A stretch of DNA of 23,590 nt from an uncultured Alphaproteobacteria bacterium (GCA_903939555.1 CAJAHV010000279.1:1-23590), one strand, 5' to 3'; positions 1-8,258 are shown, numbered from the stretch's first letter. Numbers and translations are program-made. Notes: generated by a model not told the origin, from the sequence alone.

Positions 1-377
1 GTGCCGCTCGGCCCGGGAGCCTCGTCTTGGGCGGTGAGCTCGAGCCGACCGGCGGTATCTGCGGCTTCGATTGCGCTGGCCGGGTACGCTGCCGTAGGGA
101 CGCTGACGAGAATCAATGGCATTCGTAGTAACGGCTTTCCGGCCTCCAGCCGGGGTGCCGGGATCTGCATCTCGACTGCCATGCCGGCAGTGCCAGCCGG
201 GTCGACGTTTGGGGCGAACCGGACTTCTAGCCGCGCTGGAACCGGAACTGTCTTGCCTGCATCGTTTGCCCGCGCGTCTGCCGAAACAAGGGCCGCAAGT
301 GGCAGGACCAAAGTGCCTATCAATAACCGGCACAACGAAACCGCAAAAAGCCGGCCTGCCATCGCGGCAATGATCAT
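1..377 (-). CDS. Secreted protein, 5' part only; possibly M61-peptidase-like N-terminal domain
   Basis: This reading frame runs off the left edge, leaving about 125 N-terminal residues. The ATG at 377-375 is preceded by a purine-rich GAGGTAAGG, which supports this start; a second Met five codons later is the alternative. The first ~38 residues form a signal peptide: an Arg, a hydrophobic stretch (LLIGTLVLPLAALVSA) and an Ala-rich cleavage area (ADARA). The mature part begins with beta-strand-like sequence (LEVRFAPN, VEMQIPAPRLEAGKPLLRMP). From memory this resembles the N-terminal beta domain of secreted M61/gluzincin-like proteins of sphingomonads, but the HExxH catalytic part would lie outside the window, so the family is a guess. 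The plus-strand frame over the same bases has the poor composition of a shadow. I am confident it is coding and unsure of function. Confidence 0.6.
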   Translation of the reverse strand, partial: MIIAAMAGRLFAVSLCRLLIGTLVLPLAALVSADARANDAGKTVPVPARLEVRFAPNVDPAGTAGMAVEMQIPAPRLEAGKPLLRMPLILVSVPTAAYPASAIEAADTAGRLELTAQDEAPGPSG

Positions 378-442
378 CTTGCCTTACCTCGTTACATCCG
401 TGACACGATACGTGCCCGTCGTGGTTTGCCGTCACGCCTGAG

Positions 443-459
443 GGCCTAATTTATAGGCC
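443..459. promoter_or_regulatory. Perfect 6-5-6 palindrome upstream of the left-edge gene
   Basis: GGCCTA, a 5-base AT spacer and TAGGCC form a perfect inverted repeat about 66 bases upstream of the minus-strand start at 377. It also lies 55 bases downstream of the stop of the candidate gene remnant. No T-run follows on either strand, so a repressor site is slightly likelier than a terminator. A six-base arm can arise by chance. Confidence 0.22.
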
Positions 460-513
460 AAGACTGGAAATATCTGGCTAAAAAAGGGGTTAGTAGCTGT
501 TGATATGGAAATT

Positions 514-732
514 TTATGCGATCGGAGCAGCGCTTGGCGATTGATGCAGTTTCTTCGGCACTACAAATTCTTCCGGAGTGTACGCTCGATCGTCGGTTAA
601 TGGAGTAAGCCGACATTCAGCGCCGTCGGCAGGAACGGCTGCAATGTCCCAGCTCTCGTCGTTCGTGGGCCAATCAACACGGGAGCCAAGCGTCAGGTTT
701 TGACCACTAGATCCGGCCGCATCTTCGCTGGG
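514..732 (-). pseudogene. Possible 3' remnant of a gene (72 codons, no start)
   Basis: Between a stop at 735-733 and TAA at 516-514 the minus strand is open for 72 codons and contains no ATG. The translation has protein-like composition with mixed charge and beta-prone stretches: SGQNLTLGSRVDWPTNDESW near its start, CRLTPLTDDRAYTPEEFVVP in the middle, then a Ser/Pro/Ala tail. This looks like the C-terminus of a protein whose 5' part was lost or frameshifted. I do not recognise the family. A chance open frame in GC-rich DNA is the main alternative. Confidence 0.3.
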
Positions 733-881
733 TCAGCTCGATCTCTATGCCGGTTAAGCGCTACCTAAGCAGCCGGGCCGCCTGTATCGCCAGCAAGGCC
801 GCCGCTTCATCAGTATTGCGCCAGAGCTGGGCTTGGAACTGACCGTCCGGTCATCGCGCCAGAACAAAGCGCGCGAGGGGG

Positions 882-1436
882 TCAGTCCTGAATGATGGCG
901 TAACCCCGCAGTTGATAGGTCGCCATCGTCGTGATTGCTGCGATGTCGACCTTGACGTCCGGGTTGATCTCGTCGCGCGCAAAGCCAGCAGACACCATCG
1001 ACTGGCCGCATAGCCGGACACTGGCGCCGGCGGCGGTCAGCTGCTTGATCAATTCGGCGTTCGGATTGGCCTCGTCCTTGAAACGCTTGGCAAAGGCTGG
1101 TGCCGTCAGCGCGGTTTTCGCTGCCGGCCCGTGCATCGTCACGATGATGTCGCCAGGTTGCAGCTTGACCCCGTGGCGGTTCAGCAGGTTGACCATCCGC
1201 GCGACGCGTTCCAGCCCTTGATGCACCACGCCTGGCGTGCGCGTCGCTTGCGACACATCGAAGACCACTTTGTAGCGGGTTGTCGGATCAGGCTTTTCGA
1301 ACGGGTCGGGAACTTCATGATATGCACCGAAATCGGGCACGAGCCGCAGCGTGGTCTGCGCCAGTGCAGGCACCGCGACCAGCGCCGCAGCAAGCGCCAT
1401 GGACATCAAAAACGGGCTCTTGGCGGTGCTGGGCAT
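882..1436 (-). CDS. Periplasmic DsrE-family protein
   Basis: The 184-residue product has a signal peptide (about residues 1-27, ending VPALAQ) followed by one DsrE/DsrF-like alpha/beta domain. Family hallmarks visible are the first strand YKVVFDV (55-61), the helix with LERVARMVNLLNRHGV, the strand IIVTMHGPA, and the loop RLCGQSM with a single cysteine at residue 143, where sulfur-carrying DsrE proteins hold their active Cys. DsrE folds bind or relay sulfur; in this secreted subgroup the partner is unknown. The ATG at 1436 follows a good GGAGGA ribosome site. It is transcribed away from a TsdA-like cytochrome across a 101-base gap, which suggests a shared role in periplasmic thiosulfate or polysulfide chemistry. 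The fold is fairly certain; the sulfur role is inferred. Confidence 0.85.
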   Translation of the reverse strand: MPSTAKSPFLMSMALAAALVAVPALAQTTLRLVPDFGAYHEVPDPFEKPDPTTRYKVVFDVSQATRTPGVVHQGLERVARMVNLLNRHGVKLQPGDIIVTMHGPAAKTALTAPAFAKRFKDEANPNAELIKQLTAAGASVRLCGQSMVSAGFARDEINPDVKVDIAAITTMATYQLRGYAIIQD

Positions 1437-1537
1437 CGATTGTCCTCCGGGAACGTAATGGCTATGGATTGTTACATGTTCTACATAGCAAGCGATTGCG
1501 GAAGCACCATAGCATCACCGGCCGGGCGCCGCGGTGA
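1437..1537. promoter_or_regulatory. Divergent promoter region of the DsrE-like and TsdA-like genes
   Basis: The 101 bases hold the ribosome site of the minus-strand gene (GGAGGA, near 1443-1448) and must hold both promoters. The middle part is AT-richer and includes a short direct repeat, ACATGTTCTACATAG, near 1474-1488. No clear -35/-10 pair can be assigned by eye. Confidence 0.35.
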
Positions 1538-2479
1538 ATGAAGGGATTGCTGACCGGATTGGCAATCGGGATCGTGGTCGGAGCCGGGGCGATGGCGACC
1601 TTTGGCCGCTCGCAGTCGAAGCCGGCCGCAGCGACCCACTCAGCGCGCGCCCCCGCCGCTGCGCGGTTCGCGCCGCGCCTCGCGGCAAATGCACCGGCCG
1701 ATGCGTATGGCGATGCCGTGCGGTTGGGCGAGAAACTGATGACCGACACAAAGGCCTTGGCACCGCGCTACGCCGGCAACGATCTCGTCTGCAGTAATTG
1801 CCATCTCGACGCTGGGCGCAAGGCGGGGGCCGCGCCACTGTGGGCGGCATTCGTGAACTTTCCGGCGTTCCGCAGGAAAAATGGCGAGATCAACAGCTTT
1901 CAAAAGCGCGTGCAGGACTGTTTTCTCTACAGCCTGAATGGCACGCCGCCGCCGCTGGGCAGCCCCGAATTGCTCGCCATAGAAAGCTATGCCGCGTTCA
2001 TGGCGCATGGCCTGCCCAGCGGCGTGTCACCGCCCGGTCGCGGCTTCCCGAAGATCGCGGCGCCGGTCCAAGCCGGCGATGACCGACGCGGCGCACTGAT
2101 CTTTGCCGAAAAATGCAACGCCTGCCATGGCGCGGATGGCGCCGGGCAACGAGACGGCGACACGATCTATCCGCCGCTCTGGGGTGCAAGTTCGTACAAC
2201 TGGGGCGCCGGCATGGCGACAATCGACAAGGCGGCGGCGTTTATCCATGCCAACATGCCGCAGGGCCAGGAGGGCAGCCTGTCGGTCCAGCAGGCCTGGG
2301 ATGTAGCAACCTACATCGATGGCAAGGTTCGCCCGCAGGACCCCCGCTTCGACGGCGATCCGCAAGCGACACGCCGGCGCCACCATGATTCGCGCATTTC
2401 CCGCTATGGCACGGTTGTCGCTGGGCATACGCTAGGCGACCCAGCAACGACGCCAAACGCAGGCCGCCATGAAAATTAG
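1538..2479 (+). CDS. tsdA: TsdA-like dihaem c-type cytochrome (thiosulfate dehydrogenase family)
   Basis: The 313-residue product starts with a hydrophobic signal or anchor (residues 3-20) and an Ala-rich linker. It has two haem sites: C85-S-N-C88-H89 in the TsdA-style context GNDLVCSNCHLDAGRKAGAAP, and C193-N-A-C196-H197. Between them lies KRVQDCFLYSLNGT; Cys128 matches the cysteine that ligates haem 1 in thiosulfate dehydrogenases of the TsdA type. Met240 (HANMP) is a plausible axial ligand of haem 2. The tail (DPRF, then TRRRHHD, then YG and GHTLGDP) follows the pattern of the family, so I see no frameshift. TsdA couples two thiosulfates to tetrathionate, or the reverse, in the periplasm. 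The ribosome site is weak. The divergent DsrE-like gene supports sulfur metabolism, but the direction of reaction cannot be told. Confidence 0.8.
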   Translation: MKGLLTGLAIGIVVGAGAMATFGRSQSKPAAATHSARAPAAARFAPRLAANAPADAYGDAVRLGEKLMTDTKALAPRYAGNDLVCSNCHLDAGRKAGAAPLWAAFVNFPAFRRKNGEINSFQKRVQDCFLYSLNGTPPPLGSPELLAIESYAAFMAHGLPSGVSPPGRGFPKIAAPVQAGDDRRGALIFAEKCNACHGADGAGQRDGDTIYPPLWGASSYNWGAGMATIDKAAAFIHANMPQGQEGSLSVQQAWDVATYIDGKVRPQDPRFDGDPQATRRRHHDSRISRYGTVVAGHTLGDPATTPNAGRHEN

Positions 2480-2631
2480 TGACCAAATTTGTTGACGACA
2501 TACAGGCAACTATCAAGCCGGCCTTTTGCCGAATAACGATGCTATATGTTTAAAAACGCACCGAATGATGAGCCTACCAATAAGTCGCTCAAATTGCGAT
2601 AATGATGGCAAAACAGCCGGAATTGATGGGG

Positions 2632-2670
2632 TCGCGCCTCGCGCGAAGAACGACCTTCGAAACGAGGTCG
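2632..2670. terminator. Two tandem hairpins between convergent genes
   Basis: TCGCGC-CTC-GCGCGA (2632-2646) is a perfect 6-bp stem with a three-base loop. CGACCT-TCGAAACG-AGGTCG (2651-2670) is a second 6-bp stem that can extend with a one-base bulge. They lie in the 284-base gap between the ends of the cytochrome gene and the MFS gene, which converge here. Only short T-tracts follow on the minus strand, so this would be a weak or factor-assisted bidirectional terminator. Nothing else is visible in the gap; a 78-codon plus-strand frame there is not convincing. Confidence 0.35.
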
Positions 2671-2763
2671 AAATAGAAACAGAAACAGTTGCTTGCGATG
2701 TTTCTCGAAGGAGTCATATTTTGGAGAGTGTTCACATTTGGAGCTTTTTTCAATCTGTGTAGC

Positions 2764-4074
2764 TCAGTCGGTCAGTGCGATGCCGTTGAGCTTCGTGTTT
2801 GGATCAATAAAGTACCACGCTAGACCTCCGGCGAGGCAAACGCCTGCCGTAAAAAGGAAAGATACCGACCATCCCAATGCGTCGGCGATAACTGGCGTGA
2901 GAAGCGCTACAGCAGCGCCGCCAATCTGGCTGCCCATGTTCATCGCGCCCGAAACCGCTCCGGCAGAACGCCGGCCGATGTCGGCGCTAAGAGTCCAAAA
3001 GGCACTTTGTGCCAGATATAGCGACCCAGAGCCTAGGGCGAGAACAGCCGCGACGATGCGAACATCGCTGACCTGCGTTGCGCCTGCGATAAATATTGCT
3101 GCTAGCATCATGCCCACCCCAGCGATCCCGCAACGCCCTACGCGGCTCCCGCGACTTACGGTCAGCCGGTCGGCAATCCATCCCCCGACGGGTGACGCGA
3201 CCGCCATCGCGATGAAAGGCAGCGTACCATAGATCCCGCTCGATTTGAGATCGAGGCCGCGCACACTCGATAGATAAGTGAAGAACCAAGTGAAGAATAT
3301 GTAGGCGGCGTACCCGAAGCAGAAATAGCTGAAGATCAGCATCCGTACGGTGCGGTTGCCGATGATCGCCCGCCAGGAAGCCTGCGTCGAGGCAGCCGTC
3401 TCGGCCGGAAGGCCAGCCTCGATGTGGCGGCGTTCCGCATCGCCCGTCCAAGGGTGACGCGCCGGCGTTTCCCGGGCGACCAGCAGCCAAGCGACCAGAG
3501 CTACCAAGCCGATGGCGGCAGTTACCCAGAAAGCGGCTCGCCAGTCCCGAGTCAACATGATCGCAGTGATCAGCGGCGGCGCAATGCCGGCCCCAACACC
3601 GACGCCAGCGAAGATGAGCCCGTTCGCCAGCCCACGTTCCGATGACGGCATCCAGTTGGCTACCATGCGGTTGCTGGCGGGGAAAATCACCGCTTCGCTA
3701 ACCCCCAGGGCGAAACGCACCGCAAGGAGCGCGGCAAAGGCATAACCGAAGCCGGCCGGGATCGAAGCGGTGACAGCGGTCAGCACACTCCAGATCACAA
3801 CACCAAGGGCAATGATCCGGTAAGCGCCGTAGCGATCGGCAAGCCGGCCGGCGATTGGCTGGGTAGCCGCATAACCGAGCGAAAAAGCGCTGAACACGAC
3901 CCCGAGCTCGACATTCGAAAGCCCGAGTTCGGCCTTCAGCATCGGTGCCGCAATTGCGATGTTGCTGCGGTCGAGATAGGCGACCGCGGCGACCATGAAG
4001 GTCAGCGCTATCATTTGCCAGCGGACATTGCCGACGGGCGCTGCCGCCGTCACGTTGGGGGTTGAGGTTTTCAC
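2764..4074 (-). CDS. MFS transporter, anion:cation symporter (sugar-acid) type
   Basis: The 436-residue product has about 12 membrane segments. TM1 carries YLDRSNIAIAAP, the signature of the ACS branch of the major facilitator superfamily (hexuronate, galactonate and similar carboxylate symporters). The loop after TM2 reads GRLADRYGAYR, the conserved MFS motif. The start is GTG at 4074-4072, which directly follows the TGA of the upstream dehydratase (TGAGTG, zero spacing), so translation is probably coupled. The next in-frame Met is at the start of TM1 and would leave almost no N-terminus. As the last gene of a receptor-dehydratase-transporter unit, it probably carries a sugar acid or its 2-keto-3-deoxy product across the inner membrane. 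The family is certain; the substrate is inferred from neighbours. Confidence 0.88.
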   Translation of the reverse strand: MKTSTPNVTAAAPVGNVRWQMIALTFMVAAVAYLDRSNIAIAAPMLKAELGLSNVELGVVFSAFSLGYAATQPIAGRLADRYGAYRIIALGVVIWSVLTAVTASIPAGFGYAFAALLAVRFALGVSEAVIFPASNRMVANWMPSSERGLANGLIFAGVGVGAGIAPPLITAIMLTRDWRAAFWVTAAIGLVALVAWLLVARETPARHPWTGDAERRHIEAGLPAETAASTQASWRAIIGNRTVRMLIFSYFCFGYAAYIFFTWFFTYLSSVRGLDLKSSGIYGTLPFIAMAVASPVGGWIADRLTVSRGSRVGRCGIAGVGMMLAAIFIAGATQVSDVRIVAAVLALGSGSLYLAQSAFWTLSADIGRRSAGAVSGAMNMGSQIGGAAVALLTPVIADALGWSVSFLFTAGVCLAGGLAWYFIDPNTKLNGIALTD

Positions 4075-5331
4075 TCAGGCCTGCACTTCGCCGATGACAT
4101 CGGGGTCCATCCCCCAGCCGGGAAGTTCGAGAGGACGTGTGTAGATGCCTTCGGGACCGCGCGTAATGGCGTAATTCTCTTCGAACATCTGGTAGACTTC
4201 GCGCGGGCCGCCCGGTGAGGGCAGGAACAGCTCAGCCCAGGGGGCATTGACCGTCGCAATTGAATAATGTGTTGATCCATTGAGACCGCCACCATGCGGA
4301 ATCACCGGGATATCATAAGCCGCCGCAAGCGCGCCGATCTTGCGCATCTCGGTCAGCCCGCCGCACCAGTTCAGATCGGGCTGCCAGATTTGCGCGCCAT
4401 TTGTTCGAAGCAGTTGCCGGAAGCCATAGCGGCCATATTCATGTTCGCCCGTTACGATACGGGTAGACTTGATGGCCTCATTGAGGCGACCGAACCCTTC
4501 GTAATCGTGCGGTTGGAGCACTTCCTCCATCCAGTACACTCGATATGGCTCGAGCATTTGAGCCATTTCGATGGTATAACGCTCGGTCCACGCCATCCAA
4601 CAATCGAGCATGATCTCACCATCCGGGCCCAGCGCCTTGCGGGCACGTTCGACGAGCCTTACGTTCTCTTGCATCCCGGCGCGCCCGCTGGCGGGACCGT
4701 GCGGGATAGCGAGCTTGAGCTTAGTGTAGCCGAAATCGACATGCTGCTCGATGTCGTTGCCCGTGCAATAGGCCGGCACCCGGTCCTTGGTCTCGCCGCC
4801 GAGCAGCCGGTAGATCGGCATATTCAGCGCCTTGCCGACAATGTCCCAGAGCGCATTGTCGAAGCCGCTGATGGCATTCATCGTCACGCCCATGCGACCA
4901 TAGGACATTGTAGACCGCCAGTTGATGTCCCAGTTGCGCTCGATATCGAACGGATCACGCCCCATCATCAGTTTTTTGAGATGGCCCATGACGATCGCAC
5001 CGCCACCGCCGCCGCCGCGGCCATAGCCGGTGATACCCTTGTCAGTGGTCACTTCGACCGTGAAGCCCGGCACATTCGTGGCGCCAAACAGACTACGAGT
5101 GGCCTTGTATTCGGGATAGATGGACACTGGGTTCGCTACTTCGACATCCTGTGTCGACCAGCTGCCCTTGGATGGCGTGTATTGGGGGTATGGGCGTTTG
5201 GGTCGCACCTTCACAATGCGGATGCCGGTAATCTTGAGCCGTGACTTTTCCTCGGCGAAAGCGAGGTCCGGAAGCGCTATGCTGGCGGCTGCGAGCGCCA
5301 TACCGCCAGACACGAATTCACGACGATCCAT
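4075..5331 (-). CDS. Enolase-superfamily sugar-acid dehydratase (L-rhamnonate dehydratase-like) with Tat signal
   Basis: The 418-residue product belongs to the mandelate racemase subgroup of the enolase superfamily. Candidate metal ligands are Asp243 (LDCWMAW), Glu269/270 (YWMEEV) and Glu296 (TGEHEYGRYGF). The general-base dyad would be His346 (VIPHGGG) with Asp319 (QPDLNWCGG). The block KLKLAIPHGPASG, the GEHEY motif and the GGLTE stretch fit the L-rhamnonate dehydratase branch best; fuconate or another 6-deoxy aldonate is possible. Such enzymes remove water to give 2-keto-3-deoxy acids. The N-terminus is unusual: DRREFVSGG, a hydrophobic Ala-rich segment and AFA before EE form a textbook twin-arginine signal, although family members are normally cytosolic. 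The start at 5331 follows AAAGG and lies 23 bases after the receptor stop, so the genes form an operon. Confidence 0.85.
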   Translation of the reverse strand: MDRREFVSGGMALAAASIALPDLAFAEEKSRLKITGIRIVKVRPKRPYPQYTPSKGSWSTQDVEVANPVSIYPEYKATRSLFGATNVPGFTVEVTTDKGITGYGRGGGGGGAIVMGHLKKLMMGRDPFDIERNWDINWRSTMSYGRMGVTMNAISGFDNALWDIVGKALNMPIYRLLGGETKDRVPAYCTGNDIEQHVDFGYTKLKLAIPHGPASGRAGMQENVRLVERARKALGPDGEIMLDCWMAWTERYTIEMAQMLEPYRVYWMEEVLQPHDYEGFGRLNEAIKSTRIVTGEHEYGRYGFRQLLRTNGAQIWQPDLNWCGGLTEMRKIGALAAAYDIPVIPHGGGLNGSTHYSIATVNAPWAELFLPSPGGPREVYQMFEENYAITRGPEGIYTRPLELPGWGMDPDVIGEVQA

Positions 5332-5354
5332 AGTCTCGACCCTTTGCAGCCGCC

Positions 5355-8246
5355 TCAGAAGTTGAAGCGGACGCCGGCACTGAACATCCTGCCAATCTGG
5401 TCATACAATGTGCGGTTTCCGAAGCTACTGCCCGCGATTAGGAAAGACGGTGTCTGCGGCGGGTCCTTGTCGAAGACATTATTTACGGTGACAAATGCCT
5501 TGAATCGTTCCTTCGAGTCGAGGTCCATGTTGAGGGTCAGGTCGGTGTAGAACACCGCCTTCTGATAGTTGATGTCGATGTCCTTGGCAGCAAAGCTCTT
5601 GTCAAAATTGCCGGGGCCGATGTAGCGGCCCTGGAGGAAGACTCCGTAGCGGCCAAAATCGACATTCGCTGAGACGACACCTTGCCACTTCGGCGTGCTG
5701 TTGCCTATGTCACCAGCCAGTTCCAGCGGCAGGCCTCCGGGGATTTGGTTCTGCAGCGTGATGACATAGTTGAAGATGCTGCGGAGGTTAATGTCGGCGC
5801 TGCCGATGCTGGTCCGGTAATTGGCCTCGAAATCGATGCCCTTGGTGCTGCGAAGATCGACATTGAAGAACGGCAGTTCGATACGCGCCAGCTCGCCATC
5901 GGCCCCGCGTTGCAGGAAGCGGCAGAGGTTCGTGGCGCCCTGAAAGCAGAGATCGACCGTGCGCTGCGGGGTTAGCGCCGAGATCGCGTCCTCGATGTCG
6001 ATCTTGTACCAGTCGGCCGAGAAGGTGAAGCCCGGCACGAAGGACGGCTGGAGGACGACGCCTATTACGGTGGTGTTGGCGATTTCCGGCGTCAAGTCGA
6101 GGTTACCGATGTTGCCGGTGAGCGCGTTGCGCGAGGCATTGTTGCGGAACGGATCGGTGACGGTCGCAGTGCCCTGGCTCGACCCGCGATAGAGTTCGGC
6201 CAGGTTGGGAGCCCGGATGTCGCGCGAGCGGGTGGCACGAAAGCGGATGTCGCGGATCGGCGAATAGACGCCGCCGACCTTCCAGGTCGTGACGCCGCCA
6301 CTGTTGCTGTAGTCAGTGTAGCGGATGGCGCCGTTGAACGAGAGAGCCTCGGCAAAGGTCTCGCCTTCGAAGACCGGCAAGTTCACTTCGCCGAAAGCTT
6401 CCTTGACGGTGACGCCGCCCTTGGCGGGCTGCGGGTTCGAGCGTTCGAAGCCGCCGAGCGTGTTACGCAGGCCGGTTGGGAAGCCCTGAATGCCGGCGCC
6501 GGTACGGATGCTCGACGAGATCGGGTCGGTGATCTGGACGAAACTCTCCTTGCGCCAGCCGACACCGGCCGCGACCTTCACCGCCCCGCCCGGCAGGTCG
6601 AAGATGCTGCCCTGCATGCTGGTTTCGAAGACATCCTGCTTGACAGTGACGTCCTGCACGGCGGTGCCGGTGATATAGCGCAGCGCCGCCGCCGAGGGTG
6701 CGCCGTTGCCGAAGATGTTGACCGGTACGCAACCATCGCTTGGCACCAGCAGCGTCGAGCGGCAGATGATGGTGCCCGTGGGGACGCCGGCGGCATTGCC
6801 AGCCTGCGCCACCACCGCATCTGCAGCGCGGTAGAGGTTGTTGGAGATCGGGTTGTCGCTGGTCTTGAATACCGAGCGGTTCTGGCCGTGCTGGAAATAA
6901 GCGTTGTAGGTCCAGTCGCTGAACCCGAACTTGCCGTCCAGTCCGAAGACCACCCGCTTAGTGTCGCTGCGTCCGTCCATCGTCGGCGTTGCCATGTCGG
7001 GGCTGACGCGGCCCAGCGTGAACTGGGTGATGTTGCCGCCGGTCATTGCCGCCCTCGTGGCGGCGGGCAGATAAGCATTGTCCTGGAAGATCGGGAAGGC
7101 AGTGTTGCCGAGCTGGAAGGTCGGCAAGCTCGCATAATGGACGTCGTTGCGCGCCAGATTGCCCTCGGCATAGATGGTAAGGTTACTGCTGACTTCATAT
7201 TCAATATGCAGGAAGCCGACGGCGCGGGCTTGCGCTGGCTGGAGCACGAGTAGCAGGTTGGGGTTGTAAGCGTTGGGATCGGTGCTGCCGGCCATCTGGG
7301 TGGCGGTGCGCGGCGTGCCGAACTGGAAGGCCCGTGGCGTGCTGACGCCGTTGACGAAATTGAAGGTGGTGCCGGCGAGTGCGGTGTTGGTGACCAGACC
7401 ACCGAGCGAGGCATTTGCCGCCAGCGGGTTGACGACGACGAGGCGCGTCGGGTTGGACGGTGAGGCAGGGTTCTGCGCGGTGACGCTCGGATTAGTGATA
7501 ATGCCGCGGCCGCGCGCGGTCCAGTCGCGCTGCTGGGCCTGGCCGATGCCGGCGCTATCATAATATTCGACGCTGCCGATGACGTTCAGCTTGTTGTCGA
7601 GGAAGGATTTGCCGGCAGCCAGCGTGAGCTTGAAATATTCATTGTCACCCTGCCCAGACACGCCGCTGGAGGCGTCGCCCTTGAAGCCCTCGAACTTAGT
7701 GTTCAGGCGGAAGTTGACGACGCCGCCGACCGCATCCGAACCATAAGCCGCCGACGCACCGCCGGTGACGACTTCGACCTGGCTGATCAGGGCTTCGGGG
7801 AGCAGCGCGACGTCGACGGCACCCGAGGACGAGGCCGGGACGAAACGGCGGCTGTCGAGCAGCACCAGCGTCCGAGAGGTGCCGAGGCCGCGCAGGTTTA
7901 GATTGGCGGCGCCGTTGCTGCCCGTGGTGCCGGTGCTCTGGTTGGCGACGCTGACCGAGCCGGCGAAGATCGGCAACTGGAGCAGGCCTTCGGTGATGGT
8001 ACGCGGCGCGGCGAGTTGCAGCTGCTCGACGGTGGCGACGGTGACCGGCGTCGGTGCCTTGGCATTGTCGACGACGACGCGTGAACCAGTCACGACCATC
8101 ACCTCTTCGGTGTCCTCGTCTTCTTTGGTGGCGGTAGCTGTCTGGGCCAGCGCCGGGAAGGCTATGCAGCCGGCAAGGGCGGTGGAGGCGCAGAAGCGCA
8201 GTAGGCGTGATGCAGGTACAAAACCCGATACAGGCATAGCTAGCAT
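5355..8246 (-). CDS. TonB-dependent outer-membrane receptor (carbohydrate-locus type)
   Basis: The ~963-residue product has a signal peptide (ending AFPALAQ), then a short acidic linker and a TonB-box-like VMVVTGSRV. The plug follows, with LNLRGLGTSRTLVLLDSRRF and VEVVTGGASAAYGSDAVGGV as the conserved plug motifs. The rest is a 22-strand barrel ending in the terminal aromatic typical of outer-membrane proteins (GVRFNF). I chose the ATG at 8246 because GGGGAG lies six bases upstream; an in-frame ATG at 8267 with GGAAGGG upstream is the alternative. It probably imports the substrate of the downstream dehydratase, or an oligomer or lactone of it, using TonB energy. It is the first gene of a three-gene minus-strand unit and has its own 190-base promoter region containing motif A. 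The family is certain; the substrate is inferred. Confidence 0.93.
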   Translation of the reverse strand: MLAMPVSGFVPASRLLRFCASTALAGCIAFPALAQTATATKEDEDTEEVMVVTGSRVVVDNAKAPTPVTVATVEQLQLAAPRTITEGLLQLPIFAGSVSVANQSTGTTGSNGAANLNLRGLGTSRTLVLLDSRRFVPASSSGAVDVALLPEALISQVEVVTGGASAAYGSDAVGGVVNFRLNTKFEGFKGDASSGVSGQGDNEYFKLTLAAGKSFLDNKLNVIGSVEYYDSAGIGQAQQRDWTARGRGIITNPSVTAQNPASPSNPTRLVVVNPLAANASLGGLVTNTALAGTTFNFVNGVSTPRAFQFGTPRTATQMAGSTDPNAYNPNLLLVLQPAQARAVGFLHIEYEVSSNLTIYAEGNLARNDVHYASLPTFQLGNTAFPIFQDNAYLPAATRAAMTGGNITQFTLGRVSPDMATPTMDGRSDTKRVVFGLDGKFGFSDWTYNAYFQHGQNRSVFKTSDNPISNNLYRAADAVVAQAGNAAGVPTGTIICRSTLLVPSDGCVPVNIFGNGAPSAAALRYITGTAVQDVTVKQDVFETSMQGSIFDLPGGAVKVAAGVGWRKESFVQITDPISSSIRTGAGIQGFPTGLRNTLGGFERSNPQPAKGGVTVKEAFGEVNLPVFEGETFAEALSFNGAIRYTDYSNSGGVTTWKVGGVYSPIRDIRFRATRSRDIRAPNLAELYRGSSQGTATVTDPFRNNASRNALTGNIGNLDLTPEIANTTVIGVVLQPSFVPGFTFSADWYKIDIEDAISALTPQRTVDLCFQGATNLCRFLQRGADGELARIELPFFNVDLRSTKGIDFEANYRTSIGSADINLRSIFNYVITLQNQIPGGLPLELAGDIGNSTPKWQGVVSANVDFGRYGVFLQGRYIGPGNFDKSFAAKDIDINYQKAVFYTDLTLNMDLDSKERFKAFVTVNNVFDKDPPQTPSFLIAGSSFGNRTLYDQIGRMFSAGVRFNF

Positions 8247-8252
8247 GATGGT

Positions 8253-8258
8253 CTCCCC
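8253..8258 (-). promoter_or_regulatory. Ribosome binding site deciding the receptor start
   Basis: GGGGAG on the minus strand sits six bases before the ATG at 8246-8244, favouring this start over the in-frame ATG at 8267. Confidence 0.5.

Larger units (their letters stand above)
378..881. other. 504-base stretch without an intact gene
   Basis: No complete frame with a start codon and a convincing product is visible. The part nearest the left gene (about 440-520) is AT-rich compared with the rest of the window and holds a perfect short palindrome (443-459). The central part holds a long open minus-strand frame without a start (514-732). Around 760-840 a short minus-strand piece reads QLWRNTDEAAALLAIQAARL before a stop, bounded by stops on both sides. 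I read the stretch as decayed coding DNA plus the promoter of the left gene. Confidence 0.5.

Noticed and set aside
1..441. Plus-strand 146-codon frame at the left edge
   Set aside because: The minus strand over the same bases has a signal peptide, a ribosome site and better composition; the plus frame looks like its shadow.
2526..2762. Plus-strand 78-codon frame between the cytochrome and MFS genes
   Set aside because: No ribosome site, no recognisable domain and unlike its neighbours in composition; it lies across probable terminator hairpins.
4294..5244. Plus-strand 316-codon frame
   Set aside because: It is antisense to the dehydratase, whose motifs are all intact.
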